Shown in pieces: positions 8,494 to 16,144 of a stretch of 64,000 nucleotides of DNA. The stretch's first letter is position 1; the number at the start of each line of letters is the position of its first letter. A program made the translations under genes and the position numbers. Origin of the DNA: Cryobacterium soli (lineage in GTDB: Bacteria; Actinomycetota; Actinomycetes; Actinomycetales; Microbacteriaceae); assembly GCF_003611035.1 (NCBI RefSeq), contig NZ_CP030033.1, positions 2,790,001 to 2,854,000 of the forward strand. The letters are read 5' to 3'. The notes beneath the pieces are model-generated. The model did not search any database, was not told where the DNA came from, and saw only the letters and a program-made list of their open reading frames with translations.

Positions 8494-8943
8494 ATGCACA
8501 CCATCGACCGCTGGTTCGAGGACTACGCCGTCGGCGAGAGCCGCGCCTCCGTGGGCCGCACGATCACCGAAACGGATGTGGTGATGCACGCCGGCCAGAC
8601 CGGCGACTTCTTTCCGCACCACATGGACGCCGAGTGGACCAAGACCCAACCGTTCGGCCAGCGCATCGCGCACGGCACCCTGGTGATGTCGGTGGCGGTG
8701 GGCATGACCGCCGGCGACATCAACCCGCAGGCCATGAGTTACGGCTACGACCGGGTGCGCTTCATCAAGCCGGTCTTCATCGGCGACACCATCACCGTCA
8801 CCGCCGAGATCAGCGAGAAGAGCGACCACCAGCGGCGCCCCGAGCAGAGCGGATACGTGCACGAACTGGTCACCGTGACCAATCAGCACGGCGAGGTGGT
8901 GCTCGTTCTCACCCACCTCTACCTGGTGGGAAAGCGCCCGTAG
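8494..8943 (+). CDS. MaoC-family (hotdog) dehydratase/hydratase
   Basis: The 149-residue single-hotdog protein has the (R)-hydratase-type pattern [13 protein letters not shown], with Asp38 and His43 in the places of the catalytic Asp/His pair, followed by [14 protein letters not shown]. The usual Asn after the Asp is replaced by Phe, so activity may differ from enoyl-CoA hydratases. ATG at 8494 follows GAAGGATC. It lies 42 bp after the binding-protein-like gene and probably shares its transcript. With the upstream CoA-transferase, a simple idea is CoA loading and then reversible dehydration of a hydroxyacyl-CoA. No acyl-CoA lyase or thiolase that would complete such a route is in the window. 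Confidence 0.8.
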   Translation: MHTIDRWFEDYAVGESRASVGRTITETDVVMHAGQTGDFFPHHMDAEWTKTQPFGQRIAHGTLVMSVAVGMTAGDINPQAMSYGYDRVRFIKPVFIGDTITVTAEISEKSDHQRRPEQSGYVHELVTVTNQHGEVVLVLTHLYLVGKRP

Positions 8944-8951
8944 GGCCCGCT

Positions 8952-8957
8952 TACACT
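8952..8957 (+). promoter_or_regulatory. -10 box for leaderless lacI-family transcript
   Basis: TACACT ends 6 nt before the ATG at 8964, so transcription would begin at or next to the start codon. No ribosome site precedes the ATG. The same spacing recurs at several other genes in the window. The box lies just after the MaoC stop codon, so the regulator has its own promoter candidate. Confidence 0.5.
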
Positions 8958-8963
8958 GAGCCT

Positions 8964-9977
8964 ATGGTTACTCTCAGCGACGTTGCGGCCCGTGCGGGCG
9001 TCTCAGTCTCGGCCGTGTCCCGGGTACTCAGCGACGCGCCATCCGCCCGGGTGAGCGAGCACACCCGGCAGCGCATCAAGGAGATCGCCGCCGAGTTGGA
9101 CTACCGGCCCAACTTCGCCGGGCGCGCGCTCAAACTGGCCCGCAGCAACGTCATCGCCCTGATCGTGCCCGACCTCACCAACGCTGTGTTCACCGAGCTG
9201 ATGGAGGGCGTCGAGGACGAGGCGCTGGCCAACGACTACCTGGTGCTGCTGGGCCGGGCCGAGGGCATGCAACCCGGCGGCGACACGATCCGCAAGCTCA
9301 TCGGCGAGGGAAGGGTGGACGGCCTGCTGGTGCAGCTGGCCGACACGGTCACGCCCGCCGACGTGCAGCAGCTGGTCGATGGGCCGGCCCCGGTGGTGTT
9401 CATCAACTCCATCGAACCCGGCCACTCCGGGTCGGTGGCCCTGCAGGACGCGCTCGGAGCACGGCTGGGCACCCAGCATCTGATCGACCTCGGCCACCGC
9501 CGCATCGGTCTGGTCGGCGGTTCGCCGTCGAGCTACACGGCCCAGCAGCGCCGGGCCGGGTTCCTCGCCACCCTCGCCGACGCGGGTCTGACGGCCCGCC
9601 CGGACCACCTCCTCGATCTCGGCTATGCACCCGAGGACGGCAAGCGCGGTCTCGAGACGATCATGGCCACGCCTGACCCGCCCACTGCGGTGTTCGTGGC
9701 CAACGTGAACGCCGCGATCGGCGTGCTCTCGGCCGCCCGCACCCTGGGCATCCGGGTGCCCCAAGACCTCTCCGTGGCCGCCATGCACGACGCCTGGACC
9801 GTGGAGAACAGCTGGCCCCCGCTGACGACGGTGAAGATGCCGCTCTACGACCTCGGCCGGCGCGGCTTCCGGGCCATCCACGATCGCCTGCTCGGCCGCG
9901 AGGTGGCCGACATCGTGGTGGACGACCGGCCGCCGGAGCTGATCCTGCGCGAGTCCACCGCGCCGCCGTCCCGCTGA
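8964..9977 (+). CDS. LacI/GalR-family transcriptional regulator
   Basis: This 337-residue regulator starts with the canonical helix-turn-helix (VTLSDVAARAGVSVSAVSRV, residues 2-21) and a hinge helix around YRPNFAGRALK. The periplasmic-binding-like effector domain follows from about residue 60 (VIALIVPDLTNAVFTELMEG). The ending PPELILRESTAPP is family-typical. It sits inside the sugar-acid island. Two CG-centred operator candidates sharing CAAACGATTG, one ahead of the CoA-transferase operon and one ahead of the ABC importer, make it the likely repressor of both. No such site is evident before its own gene. The effector is probably L-fucose or a pathway intermediate, by context only. Confidence 0.9.
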   Translation: MVTLSDVAARAGVSVSAVSRVLSDAPSARVSEHTRQRIKEIAAELDYRPNFAGRALKLARSNVIALIVPDLTNAVFTELMEGVEDEALANDYLVLLGRAEGMQPGGDTIRKLIGEGRVDGLLVQLADTVTPADVQQLVDGPAPVVFINSIEPGHSGSVALQDALGARLGTQHLIDLGHRRIGLVGGSPSSYTAQQRRAGFLATLADAGLTARPDHLLDLGYAPEDGKRGLETIMATPDPPTAVFVANVNAAIGVLSAARTLGIRVPQDLSVAAMHDAWTVENSWPPLTTVKMPLYDLGRRGFRAIHDRLLGREVADIVVDDRPPELILRESTAPPSR

Positions 9978-10078
9978 CCAGTCGGCCAGCCACCCCAACC
10001 AGCCATTCGCCCCCCCTGCATCTCGCACCGAACCTGCGCCACCGCACCGCCTCGAACAAGAACATAGGAGTTTTTGCC

Positions 10079-10405
10079 ATGACGACAGTTGCCCTGCATA
10101 CCCGGCTCCTGGCCGGCAAGGAAGCGGATTACGACCGCATCCATGCCGTGATCCCCACCGAGCTCGATGCGGCCCTGCGGGACGCGGGCGTGCACGGCTG
10201 GACCATCTACCGATCCGGCCGGGAGCTCTTCCACCTGGTGGAGTGCGACGATTACGCCGCCATGCGGGCGTTCCTGCGGGACCACCCCGCGAACATCCCC
10301 TGGCAGGCGCGGATGGACGAACTGCTCGAGGTCGGTGACGACTATTCGGGCTCGGACACCGGCATCTCGCTGGTCTGGGCGCTGCCGGCGGAGCCGGCCC
10401 GGTGA
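10079..10405 (+). CDS. L-rhamnose/L-fucose mutarotase (RhaM/FucU-like)
   Basis: This small 108-residue protein belongs to the RhaM-type mutarotases that interconvert sugar anomers. Supporting patterns are VALHTRLLAGKEADYDRIH at the N terminus, WTIYRSGRELFHLVECDDY in the middle, and the Trp-containing IPWQARMDELL. ATG at 10079 follows ATAGGAG. It overlaps the lactonase gene by GTGA, so the two are coupled. In the L-fucose oxidation route a mutarotase would supply the anomer used by the aldose dehydrogenase. Given the fuconate genes downstream, L-fucose is more likely than L-rhamnose. Confidence 0.8.
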   Translation: MTTVALHTRLLAGKEADYDRIHAVIPTELDAALRDAGVHGWTIYRSGRELFHLVECDDYAAMRAFLRDHPANIPWQARMDELLEVGDDYSGSDTGISLVWALPAEPAR

Positions 10406-11292
10406 CCGCGCCGATCGTGATCGACGCCCACCAGCACGTCTGGGACCTCACCCGGGCCCGCTACGGCTGGCTGGGGCCCGACGTGCCGCAGATCAACCGC
10501 ACCATCGAGATGGCCGAGCTGCTCCCGCAGCTGTCCACAAGCGGTGTGCAGGCGACGGTCCTCGTGCAATCGGCCGACAACGCCGAGGACAGCGACTATA
10601 TGTTCGACGTGGCCGCTCAGCACGACGCGGTGGTGGGGGTTGTGGCCTGGCTGCCGCTGGACCGCGCCGCCGAGGCGGCCGACAGGCTCGCCGCGCTGCA
10701 GCAGAACCCGCTCTTCGTGGGTGTGCGCTCGCTCATCCACGACCTGCCCGACCCCGACTGGCTGCTCCGCCCCGAGGTCGACGAGGGGCTGGCCCTGCTC
10801 GAGGCCGCCGACGTGCCCTTCGACCTCGTGGCCGTGCTGCCCCGGCATCTGGAACTCGTGCCGATCCTCTCCGAACGCCACCCCGGCCTGCGGATCGTGA
10901 TCGACCACCTGGGGAAGCCGCCGCTGGGCGATGCCGATCCCGAACCGTGGCGCAGCCTGATCCGCATCGCGGCGGCGAACCCCCGGGTGTTCGGCAAGGT
11001 ATCCGGGCTCTACCCGCCAGCGGGGCCGGGCACCGCGGCGGCGACCGAGCAGCTCCGGCCGGTGGTCGACCACGTGCTCGAGGTCTTCTCTCCGGATCGT
11101 CTGATGTATGGCGGTGACTGGCCCATTTCGGTGCTCTTCGGCGGCTACTCGGCCGTGCACGGCGACCTGGCCGGCGTGCTCGCCGACCTCGACCCCCGGG
11201 AGCGGGGCAGGGTCTGGGGAGAGACGGCCCGCGAGTTCTACCGGTTGGACGATTCCCGGGGGGCTGCCGCGACCGCAGTGACGGTCGAATAG
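10402..11292 (+). CDS. amidohydrolase-family sugar lactonase, probable L-fucono-1,5-lactonase
   Basis: This 296-residue member of the COG3618 amidohydrolase group would open L-fuconolactone to L-fuconate in the cytoplasm. The metal-binding HxH is in IDAHQHVWD (His10, His12). Later family motifs are IVIDHLGKPPLGD and the C-terminal LMYGGDWPIS with its metal-site Asp. Length is normal. GTG at 10402 is set by the GTGA overlap with the mutarotase. It supplies the second step of the proposed L-fucose route, between the aldo/keto reductase at 17970 and the fuconate dehydratase at 18989. Other sugar lactones cannot be excluded. Confidence 0.82.
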   Translation: MTAPIVIDAHQHVWDLTRARYGWLGPDVPQINRTIEMAELLPQLSTSGVQATVLVQSADNAEDSDYMFDVAAQHDAVVGVVAWLPLDRAAEAADRLAALQQNPLFVGVRSLIHDLPDPDWLLRPEVDEGLALLEAADVPFDLVAVLPRHLELVPILSERHPGLRIVIDHLGKPPLGDADPEPWRSLIRIAAANPRVFGKVSGLYPPAGPGTAAATEQLRPVVDHVLEVFSPDRLMYGGDWPISVLFGGYSAVHGDLAGVLADLDPRERGRVWGETAREFYRLDDSRGAAATAVTVE

Positions 11293-11360
11293 TCATATCT
11301 CTGAGGGCAAGGATGGCGCTAGCGGCTCGCAATCGATGGTTGCTGCCCATTTTCTGGCCT

Positions 11361-11379
11361 ATTCATCCAATCTATGATA
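11361..11379. promoter_or_regulatory. shared operator-like motif, site A, overlapping a -10 box
   Basis: ATTCATCCAATCTATGATA includes TATGAT (11373-11378), a good -10. The reverse complement carries ATTGGATGAAT, the same core as sites near 5982, 17902 and 21063. It lies about 200 bp upstream of the ABC binding-protein gene. Overlap with the -10 would suit repression. Confidence 0.55.
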
Positions 11380-11415
11380 GAAATGCCGAGGATTCCCCTC
11401 GCTTCAAAAAATCTT

Positions 11416-11460
11416 GAGCAATCGTTTGATCACGCGGCTGTTTTGGGCTAACGTTTGAGC
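11416..11460. promoter_or_regulatory. tandem LacI-type operator candidates
   Basis: GAGCAATCGTTTGATC (11416-11431) is CG-centred, with 5 of 7 symmetric positions, and shares its CAATCGTTTG core, inverted, with 6050-6065. A weaker second copy, GGGCTAACGTTTGAGC (11445-11460), is offset by 29 bp, nearly three helical turns. Both lie downstream of the TATGAT box at 11373, a position suited to blocking transcription of the ABC importer operon. Confidence 0.55.
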
Positions 11461-11508
11461 ACGGCCGGCGGGGCGGCATCAGGGCCCGTTGCGGGTCGGA
11501 GTTCTTCC

Positions 11509-11546
11509 ACACAGTTCGACAACTCAGTCCGACTACACAGTTCGAC
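11509..11546 (+). repeat. 26-bp-period direct repeat in ABC importer leader
   Basis: ACACAGTTCGAC occurs at 11509-11520 and 11535-11546, with a decayed third copy (ACACAATCCAAC) at about 11548-11559. The block lies just upstream of the ribosome site of the binding-protein gene, probably in its 5' untranslated leader. No known leader element is recognised. Confidence 0.5.
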
Positions 11547-11571
11547 CACACAATCCAACAAGGGAGTGTCA

Positions 11572-12918
11572 GTGCAGACATCATTTGTTCCTAAAAGAGG
11601 TTTCCCCCGGCTGGCGACCGCGATCGGCGTATCGCTCGCGATGGTGGCCCTGGCCGGCTGCAGCGCGGGCGGCAACGGAACCGCATCCCAGGTCGAGCAG
11701 ACCGACACCGGCGGCGCCGTCACGGTCTGGGTCGACCCGCCCCGGGTGCCCGCCGCCGAGGCGTTCAAAGCTGCCAACCCCGACATGGACTTCGAGTACG
11801 TGCAGATCGACGGCACCGTCGGAGGCAAGACCCTGCAGCAGCAGTTCGCGCAGTTCAACCAGGCCGGCAAGGGCTGGCCCGACGCGATCTTCTTCCCCTC
11901 CAACGACGACATCGCCTGGGCGAGCGGGGCGCAGATCAACTACACCGCCGACCTGACCGAGTCGCTCTCCGACGTGATCGACGGCTACGACCCTGCCGTG
12001 ATCGCCCCCTGCGACATCGACGGCAAGATCGTGTGCCTGCGCAACGACGCCGCCCCCGACGTGTTCTGGTACAACAAGACCTTCTTCACCGAGAACGGGT
12101 ACACCCTGCCCACCACGTGGGAGGAATACGCCGACCTGGCCGTGAAGATCGCCGCCGAACACCCCGGCAAGATCAGCGGGTTCCTCGGCGACGCCTACGC
12201 CCCGGACCGGTACCTCTGGGCCAGCGGATGCCCCACCAACGACCGGGTGAGCGAGACCGAGGTGCACATCAACCTCGATGACCCGAACTGCGTGCGGGCC
12301 AAGGACCTGCTGACCACCCTCACCGAGGGCAAGGCCGTCTCGTCGCTGGGCATCTTCGACGCCGACGCCGCCACCGTCGGACCTGAGCTCGTGATGAGCC
12401 CCGGCGCCGTGTGGTGGGGCGACTACCTGTTCAACCAGACTTGGAAGATCCCGGCCGGCAACATGTCGGCCGTGGCTCCGCTCACCTGGGAGGGCGAGTC
12501 CACCCCGGCGACGGGCAACGAGGGCGGCGGCCTGTGGGGCGTCTCCAGCCACATCACCGGCAAGCAGCTCGAGAACACCCTCAAGTTCGCCACCTTCGTG
12601 GCCACCGACCCGGCCTGGCAGGTCGACCTCACGACCGGACTGCCCGGCTACGGCCCGGTGCAGGACGACTGGATCGCCAAGCAGGCCGGTGCGGGCTACT
12701 TCGCCGACAACGACACCACCTTCGCGGCGTTCAAGGAAGCCACCACCTACGTGCAGGGCGACCACGCCTACATGCTCTACAACACCGGCGGCATCTGGGC
12801 CGAGACGATCACCCCGGCCCTCGTGTCCGGCGGCAGCATCGAGGACGCCTGGGCAACCTTCGGCACCGAACTGAACAACCAGGCGAAGTCGTTCGGCTAC
12901 ACCGTCACCACCGAGTAG
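11572..12918 (+). CDS. sugar ABC transporter substrate-binding lipoprotein
   Basis: This 448-residue family-1 extracellular binding protein would capture a sugar at the cell surface. A lipoprotein signal ends in VALAGC with the lipid-anchored Cys at about residue 30, followed by the ligand-binding lobes (AVTVWVDPPRVPAAEAF, DAIFFPSNDDIAWAS, VFWYNKTFFTENGYTLPTTW). I chose GTG at 11572 because AGGGAG lies 6 nt before it; the GTG at 11566 is too close to that site. It heads the importer operon, followed by two permeases. Context makes L-fucose or a fucose-containing glycan the likely cargo. A hairpin after its stop may keep its expression above that of the permeases. Confidence 0.9.
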   Translation: MQTSFVPKRGFPRLATAIGVSLAMVALAGCSAGGNGTASQVEQTDTGGAVTVWVDPPRVPAAEAFKAANPDMDFEYVQIDGTVGGKTLQQQFAQFNQAGKGWPDAIFFPSNDDIAWASGAQINYTADLTESLSDVIDGYDPAVIAPCDIDGKIVCLRNDAAPDVFWYNKTFFTENGYTLPTTWEEYADLAVKIAAEHPGKISGFLGDAYAPDRYLWASGCPTNDRVSETEVHINLDDPNCVRAKDLLTTLTEGKAVSSLGIFDADAATVGPELVMSPGAVWWGDYLFNQTWKIPAGNMSAVAPLTWEGESTPATGNEGGGLWGVSSHITGKQLENTLKFATFVATDPAWQVDLTTGLPGYGPVQDDWIAKQAGAGYFADNDTTFAAFKEATTYVQGDHAYMLYNTGGIWAETITPALVSGGSIEDAWATFGTELNNQAKSFGYTVTTE

Positions 12919-12920
12919 CC

Positions 12921-12946
12921 ACACCCCGGCGCCGGCTGCGGGGTGT
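12921..12946 (+). terminator. intercistronic hairpin (attenuator-like)
   Basis: ACACCCCG (12921-12928) pairs with CGGGGTGT (12939-12946) around a 10-nt GC-rich loop, 2 nt after the binding-protein stop. There is no T-run. Such hairpins commonly stabilise binding-protein mRNA and reduce read-through into permease genes. Confidence 0.6.
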
Positions 12947-13035
12947 GTGAGAAGATCACGCACCCCGTGGCCGAGGCCCGGCCGGCACCCCGGCCACCCC
13001 AGCCAGACCCCCAGAGCTTCAAGGAAGAGGCCCCC

Positions 13036-14010
13036 GTGAGCCGAGGCACACTCGAATCCCCCATGCGGCCGCGCACCACACCGGCGTCAGCCGGCACCCC
13101 GCCCAAGCGGAAGCGCCACGTTCACCACACCGAGGTGCGCGGCGCCTGGGCCCTCCTGACGCCCTACGTGCTCCTCCTGCTCGTGGCCGGCATCATCCCC
13201 ATCGTCTACGCCTTCGCCATCAGCATGCAGCGGGCGCCAACACCCCTGCAGCCCGAGGCCGGCTTCGGCGGCTTCGACAGCTTCGTCACGGTCCTCACCG
13301 ACTTCCGTTTCTGGCAGACGTTCACCAACATCTTCTCGGTGCTCATCATCTGGCTGCCGATCATGATGCTCGGCATCGTGGGCCTGGCGCTGCTCGTGCA
13401 CGCCAGCCCCGGCCGGTTCGGCAACACCATGCGCTTCCTCTACTACGTGCCGGGCGCGGTCGCGGGCATCGCGAACTTCGTGCTCTGGGTCTACCTGCTC
13501 AACCCCGCCCAGTCGCCCATCGAGGGCTTCTGGAACATGCTCGGCCTCACCACCATCAAGGCGGTCGTGGCATCCCCGGGCAACCTGCCCTTCATCCTCA
13601 CCGCGATGCTCTTCTTCCAGGGCGTCGGAACCTGGATCGTGATCGTCAACGGCGGGCTGAACGGCATCCCCGACGACGTGCTCGAAGCGGCCAGCCTCGA
13701 CGGCGCCGGAGCCTGGAAGGTGGCCTGGCACATCAAGCTGCCGATGATCCGGCCCTGGCTCGGCTACGCCGCCCTGATGAACCTGGCCTACGGCTTCCAA
13801 CTATTCCTCGAGCCCTACCTGCTCGACCAGGTGGCGTCAAACGCGCTGCCCGACCAGTGGACGCCCACCCAGCTCGGCTACGCGTTCGCGTTCTCCAACT
13901 ACAACTTTCCGGCCGCGGCCGCTATGTCGATCATCCTGCTCGTGATCACCCTGGGCATCGGCCTGATCGTGGTCTTCAAGAGTGGACTCTTCGGGGAGGA
14001 AGAAAAATGA
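13036..14010 (+). CDS. sugar ABC transporter permease 1 (MalF type)
   Basis: This 324-residue inner-membrane permease has about six transmembrane segments, starting at GAWALLTPYVLLLLVAG. The cytoplasmic EAA loop reads EAASLDGAGAWKVAWHIKLP, the docking site for the ATPase. GTG at 13036 is chosen because AAGGAAGAGG lies just upstream and it avoids a 31-residue Pro/Ala extension. It overlaps permease 2 as ATGA. No ABC ATPase lies in the operon, which in actinobacteria usually means a shared MsiK/UgpC-type ATPase energises it. Confidence 0.9.
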   Translation: MSRGTLESPMRPRTTPASAGTPPKRKRHVHHTEVRGAWALLTPYVLLLLVAGIIPIVYAFAISMQRAPTPLQPEAGFGGFDSFVTVLTDFRFWQTFTNIFSVLIIWLPIMMLGIVGLALLVHASPGRFGNTMRFLYYVPGAVAGIANFVLWVYLLNPAQSPIEGFWNMLGLTTIKAVVASPGNLPFILTAMLFFQGVGTWIVIVNGGLNGIPDDVLEAASLDGAGAWKVAWHIKLPMIRPWLGYAALMNLAYGFQLFLEPYLLDQVASNALPDQWTPTQLGYAFAFSNYNFPAAAAMSIILLVITLGIGLIVVFKSGLFGEEEK

Positions 14011-14963
14011 CCCTCAGCACTCGCCCGCCCCGGCTGTCCCATCTCGAGGAACACCCCGTCGGCAGCAGCAAATGGACCCCGGGCCGGATCGCCCGGATCG
14101 CCACCATGCTCTTCGTCGCCACGCTGTTCATCGTGCCGATCGTCGGCTTCATCGCCATGGCCTTCCGCGACAACGACAACGTCCAGGCCGGAGCCGACGG
14201 CTTCCTCGGCCTCGGCGGGGTGTCGTGGGAGAACGTCGTCTACAGCTGGTCACAGGTCAACGGCTTCGGCCCGGCCGGCGGCGGCCTCTTCGTGCAGTGG
14301 ATGGGCAACTCGCTGTTCGTGTCGGTCGGCGGCGCGCTGCTGGCGGTGCTGGCGGCCATCCCGGCCGGGTACGCCCTGGCCCGGCTGCGCTTCCGCTTCC
14401 GCAAGACCGTTCTCGTGGTCACCCTGATCACCATGGTCATCCCCAACACCGTGCTGGTCATCCCGCTCTTCCTCGAGGTGAGCGCCATCGGCGCGGTGGG
14501 CGAACTCTGGCCGGTGCTGGTGATCATGGGCTTCTTCCCCTTCGGCGTGTACCTCTCCTACATTCATTTCATGACCACGATGCCCGCCGAACTCGTCGAG
14601 GCGGCCCGCATCGACGGCCTGGGCGAGATCGCGATCTTCTTCATGGTGGGCCTGCCCATCTCCAAGCAGGCCGTGGCGCTGGTCGCGTTCTTCTCCTTCG
14701 TGGCCAACTGGACCAACTTCTTCCTGCCCCTGGCGCTGCTCTCCTCCAACCAGAACAGCAAGACCGTCTCGATCGGCCTGCAGGAGCTCATCGGCGCCAG
14801 CCCGCTGTTCAACCCCACCGTGGCTGCCGGTCTCGACGTCAAGCTGTACATGCCGCAGCTCGCGTTGGCCACAGTGATCAGCATGCTGCCGCTCCTCATC
14901 CTCTTCATCGGTGCGCAGCGCTACCTGATGAGCGGGCAGACCGTGGGGGCGGTGAAGGGATGA
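14007..14963 (+). CDS. sugar ABC transporter permease 2 (MalG type)
   Basis: This 318-residue protein pairs with the preceding permease to form the importer channel. It has six predicted membrane segments (first near IATMLFVATLFIVPIVGFI), the EAA loop EAARIDGLGEIAIFFMVGLP, and the common C-terminal ending of a final helix and RYLMSGQTVGAVKG. ATG at 14007 and the stop at 14961-14963 overlap both neighbours by 4 nt, so translation is probably coupled through to the oxidoreductase gene. Confidence 0.9.
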   Translation: MTLSTRPPRLSHLEEHPVGSSKWTPGRIARIATMLFVATLFIVPIVGFIAMAFRDNDNVQAGADGFLGLGGVSWENVVYSWSQVNGFGPAGGGLFVQWMGNSLFVSVGGALLAVLAAIPAGYALARLRFRFRKTVLVVTLITMVIPNTVLVIPLFLEVSAIGAVGELWPVLVIMGFFPFGVYLSYIHFMTTMPAELVEAARIDGLGEIAIFFMVGLPISKQAVALVAFFSFVANWTNFFLPLALLSSNQNSKTVSIGLQELIGASPLFNPTVAAGLDVKLYMPQLALATVISMLPLLILFIGAQRYLMSGQTVGAVKG

Positions 14964-16144
14964 CCGGCGACCTGCCCGAATTCCAGCCGGCCGCCGCTTA
15001 CACCCTGGAGCTGCCGCGCGAGCCCCGCCCGATCGTCATCCTCGGCGCCGGCGGCATCGTGCGCGACGCCCACCTGCCCGCCTACGCCAAGGCCGGTTTT
15101 CCGGTGCTGGCGATCTACAACCGCACCAAGGCGCGTGCGCAGGCTCTCGCCGAGCAGTACGGCATCCCGGCGGTCTTCGACGACCTGGCCGAGATCGTGG
15201 CTGCGGCGCCGGCGAACACAGTCTTCGACATCGCGCTGATGCCCGAGCAATACGCCGAGACCCTCGAGGCACTGCCGGATGGCGCGGCCGTGCTCATCCA
15301 GAAACCCTTCGGTCATACCCTCGCCCAGGCCGCCGAGCTGCTGGAGATCTGCCGGCGGAAGCGCCTCGTGGCGGCCGTGAACACCCAACTGCGCTTCAGC
15401 CCGTACGTGGCCGCGGCCCGGGCCGCGATCGCCGCGGGCCAGATCGGCGAGCTCTACGACGTGGAGGTGCGGGTGCAGGTGAACACCCCGTGGGAACTCT
15501 TCCCGCACGTGCTCACCCTGGACCGGCTCGAAATCAACATGCACAGCGTGCACTACATCGACCTGCTGCGCTCCTTCCTGGGCGACCCGGCCGGCATCTC
15601 GGCCAGCACCGTGCGGCATCCGCAGAAGAGCCACGCGAACAGCCGGTCGAACATCCTCTTCCACTACCCCGACCGTGACCTGCGGGTGGCCATCTCCACC
15701 AACCACGACCACCACTTCGGCGAGAGGTACGAGGAGAGCTACATCAAGTGGGAGGGAACCCGGGGCGCCATCCGGGCCCAGATGGGCCTGCTGCTCGACT
15801 ACCCCGTTGGCGGTGAGGACCGGCTCGAGATCCAGCTGGACAGCGCACCCGAGCTGGGGTGGCGGCCGCTCGATTTCACCGGCAGCTGGTTCCCGGATGC
15901 CTTCATCGGGTCCATGGGCGCCCTGCAGCGCTACCTCGACGGCTCCGTGCCCACCCTCCCCACCAGCGTCGAAGACGTCTACCGCACCATGGCCGTCGTC
16001 GAAGCGGCGCACGCCGCCAGCGATTCCGGCGGGCTGCCGCCGGACTACGACGCGCCCGCCGCCGTCCGGTCCGGCGCCTCCCTACAGTCCGCACCAGCCA
16101 CATCCGCCGCACCCGCCACATCCGCACCAGAAGGACAGTCATGA
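14960..16144 (+). CDS. Gfo/Idh/MocA-family oxidoreductase
   Basis: This 394-residue NAD(P)-dependent oxidoreductase starts its Rossmann fold at IVILGAGGIVRDAHLPAY (about residues 25-42). The family EKP motif appears as IQKPFG, with Lys near 115. The C-terminal domain includes EINMHSVHYIDLLRSFLG. The last 40 or so residues are a low-complexity Ala/Ser/Pro tail. ATGA overlaps join it to the permease and to the following hydrolase, so it belongs to the importer-pathway operon. It is not needed in the textbook L-fucose route and may accept another sugar or epimer. The substrate is unknown. Confidence 0.85.
   Translation: MTGDLPEFQPAAAYTLELPREPRPIVILGAGGIVRDAHLPAYAKAGFPVLAIYNRTKARAQALAEQYGIPAVFDDLAEIVAAAPANTVFDIALMPEQYAETLEALPDGAAVLIQKPFGHTLAQAAELLEICRRKRLVAAVNTQLRFSPYVAAARAAIAAGQIGELYDVEVRVQVNTPWELFPHVLTLDRLEINMHSVHYIDLLRSFLGDPAGISASTVRHPQKSHANSRSNILFHYPDRDLRVAISTNHDHHFGERYEESYIKWEGTRGAIRAQMGLLLDYPVGGEDRLEIQLDSAPELGWRPLDFTGSWFPDAFIGSMGALQRYLDGSVPTLPTSVEDVYRTMAVVEAAHAASDSGGLPPDYDAPAAVRSGASLQSAPATSAAPATSAPEGQS

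Noticed and set aside
12943..13035. longer start for permease 1 at 12943
   Set aside because: The extension overlaps the intercistronic hairpin and is Pro/Ala-rich. A GTG with a good ribosome site lies at 13036.
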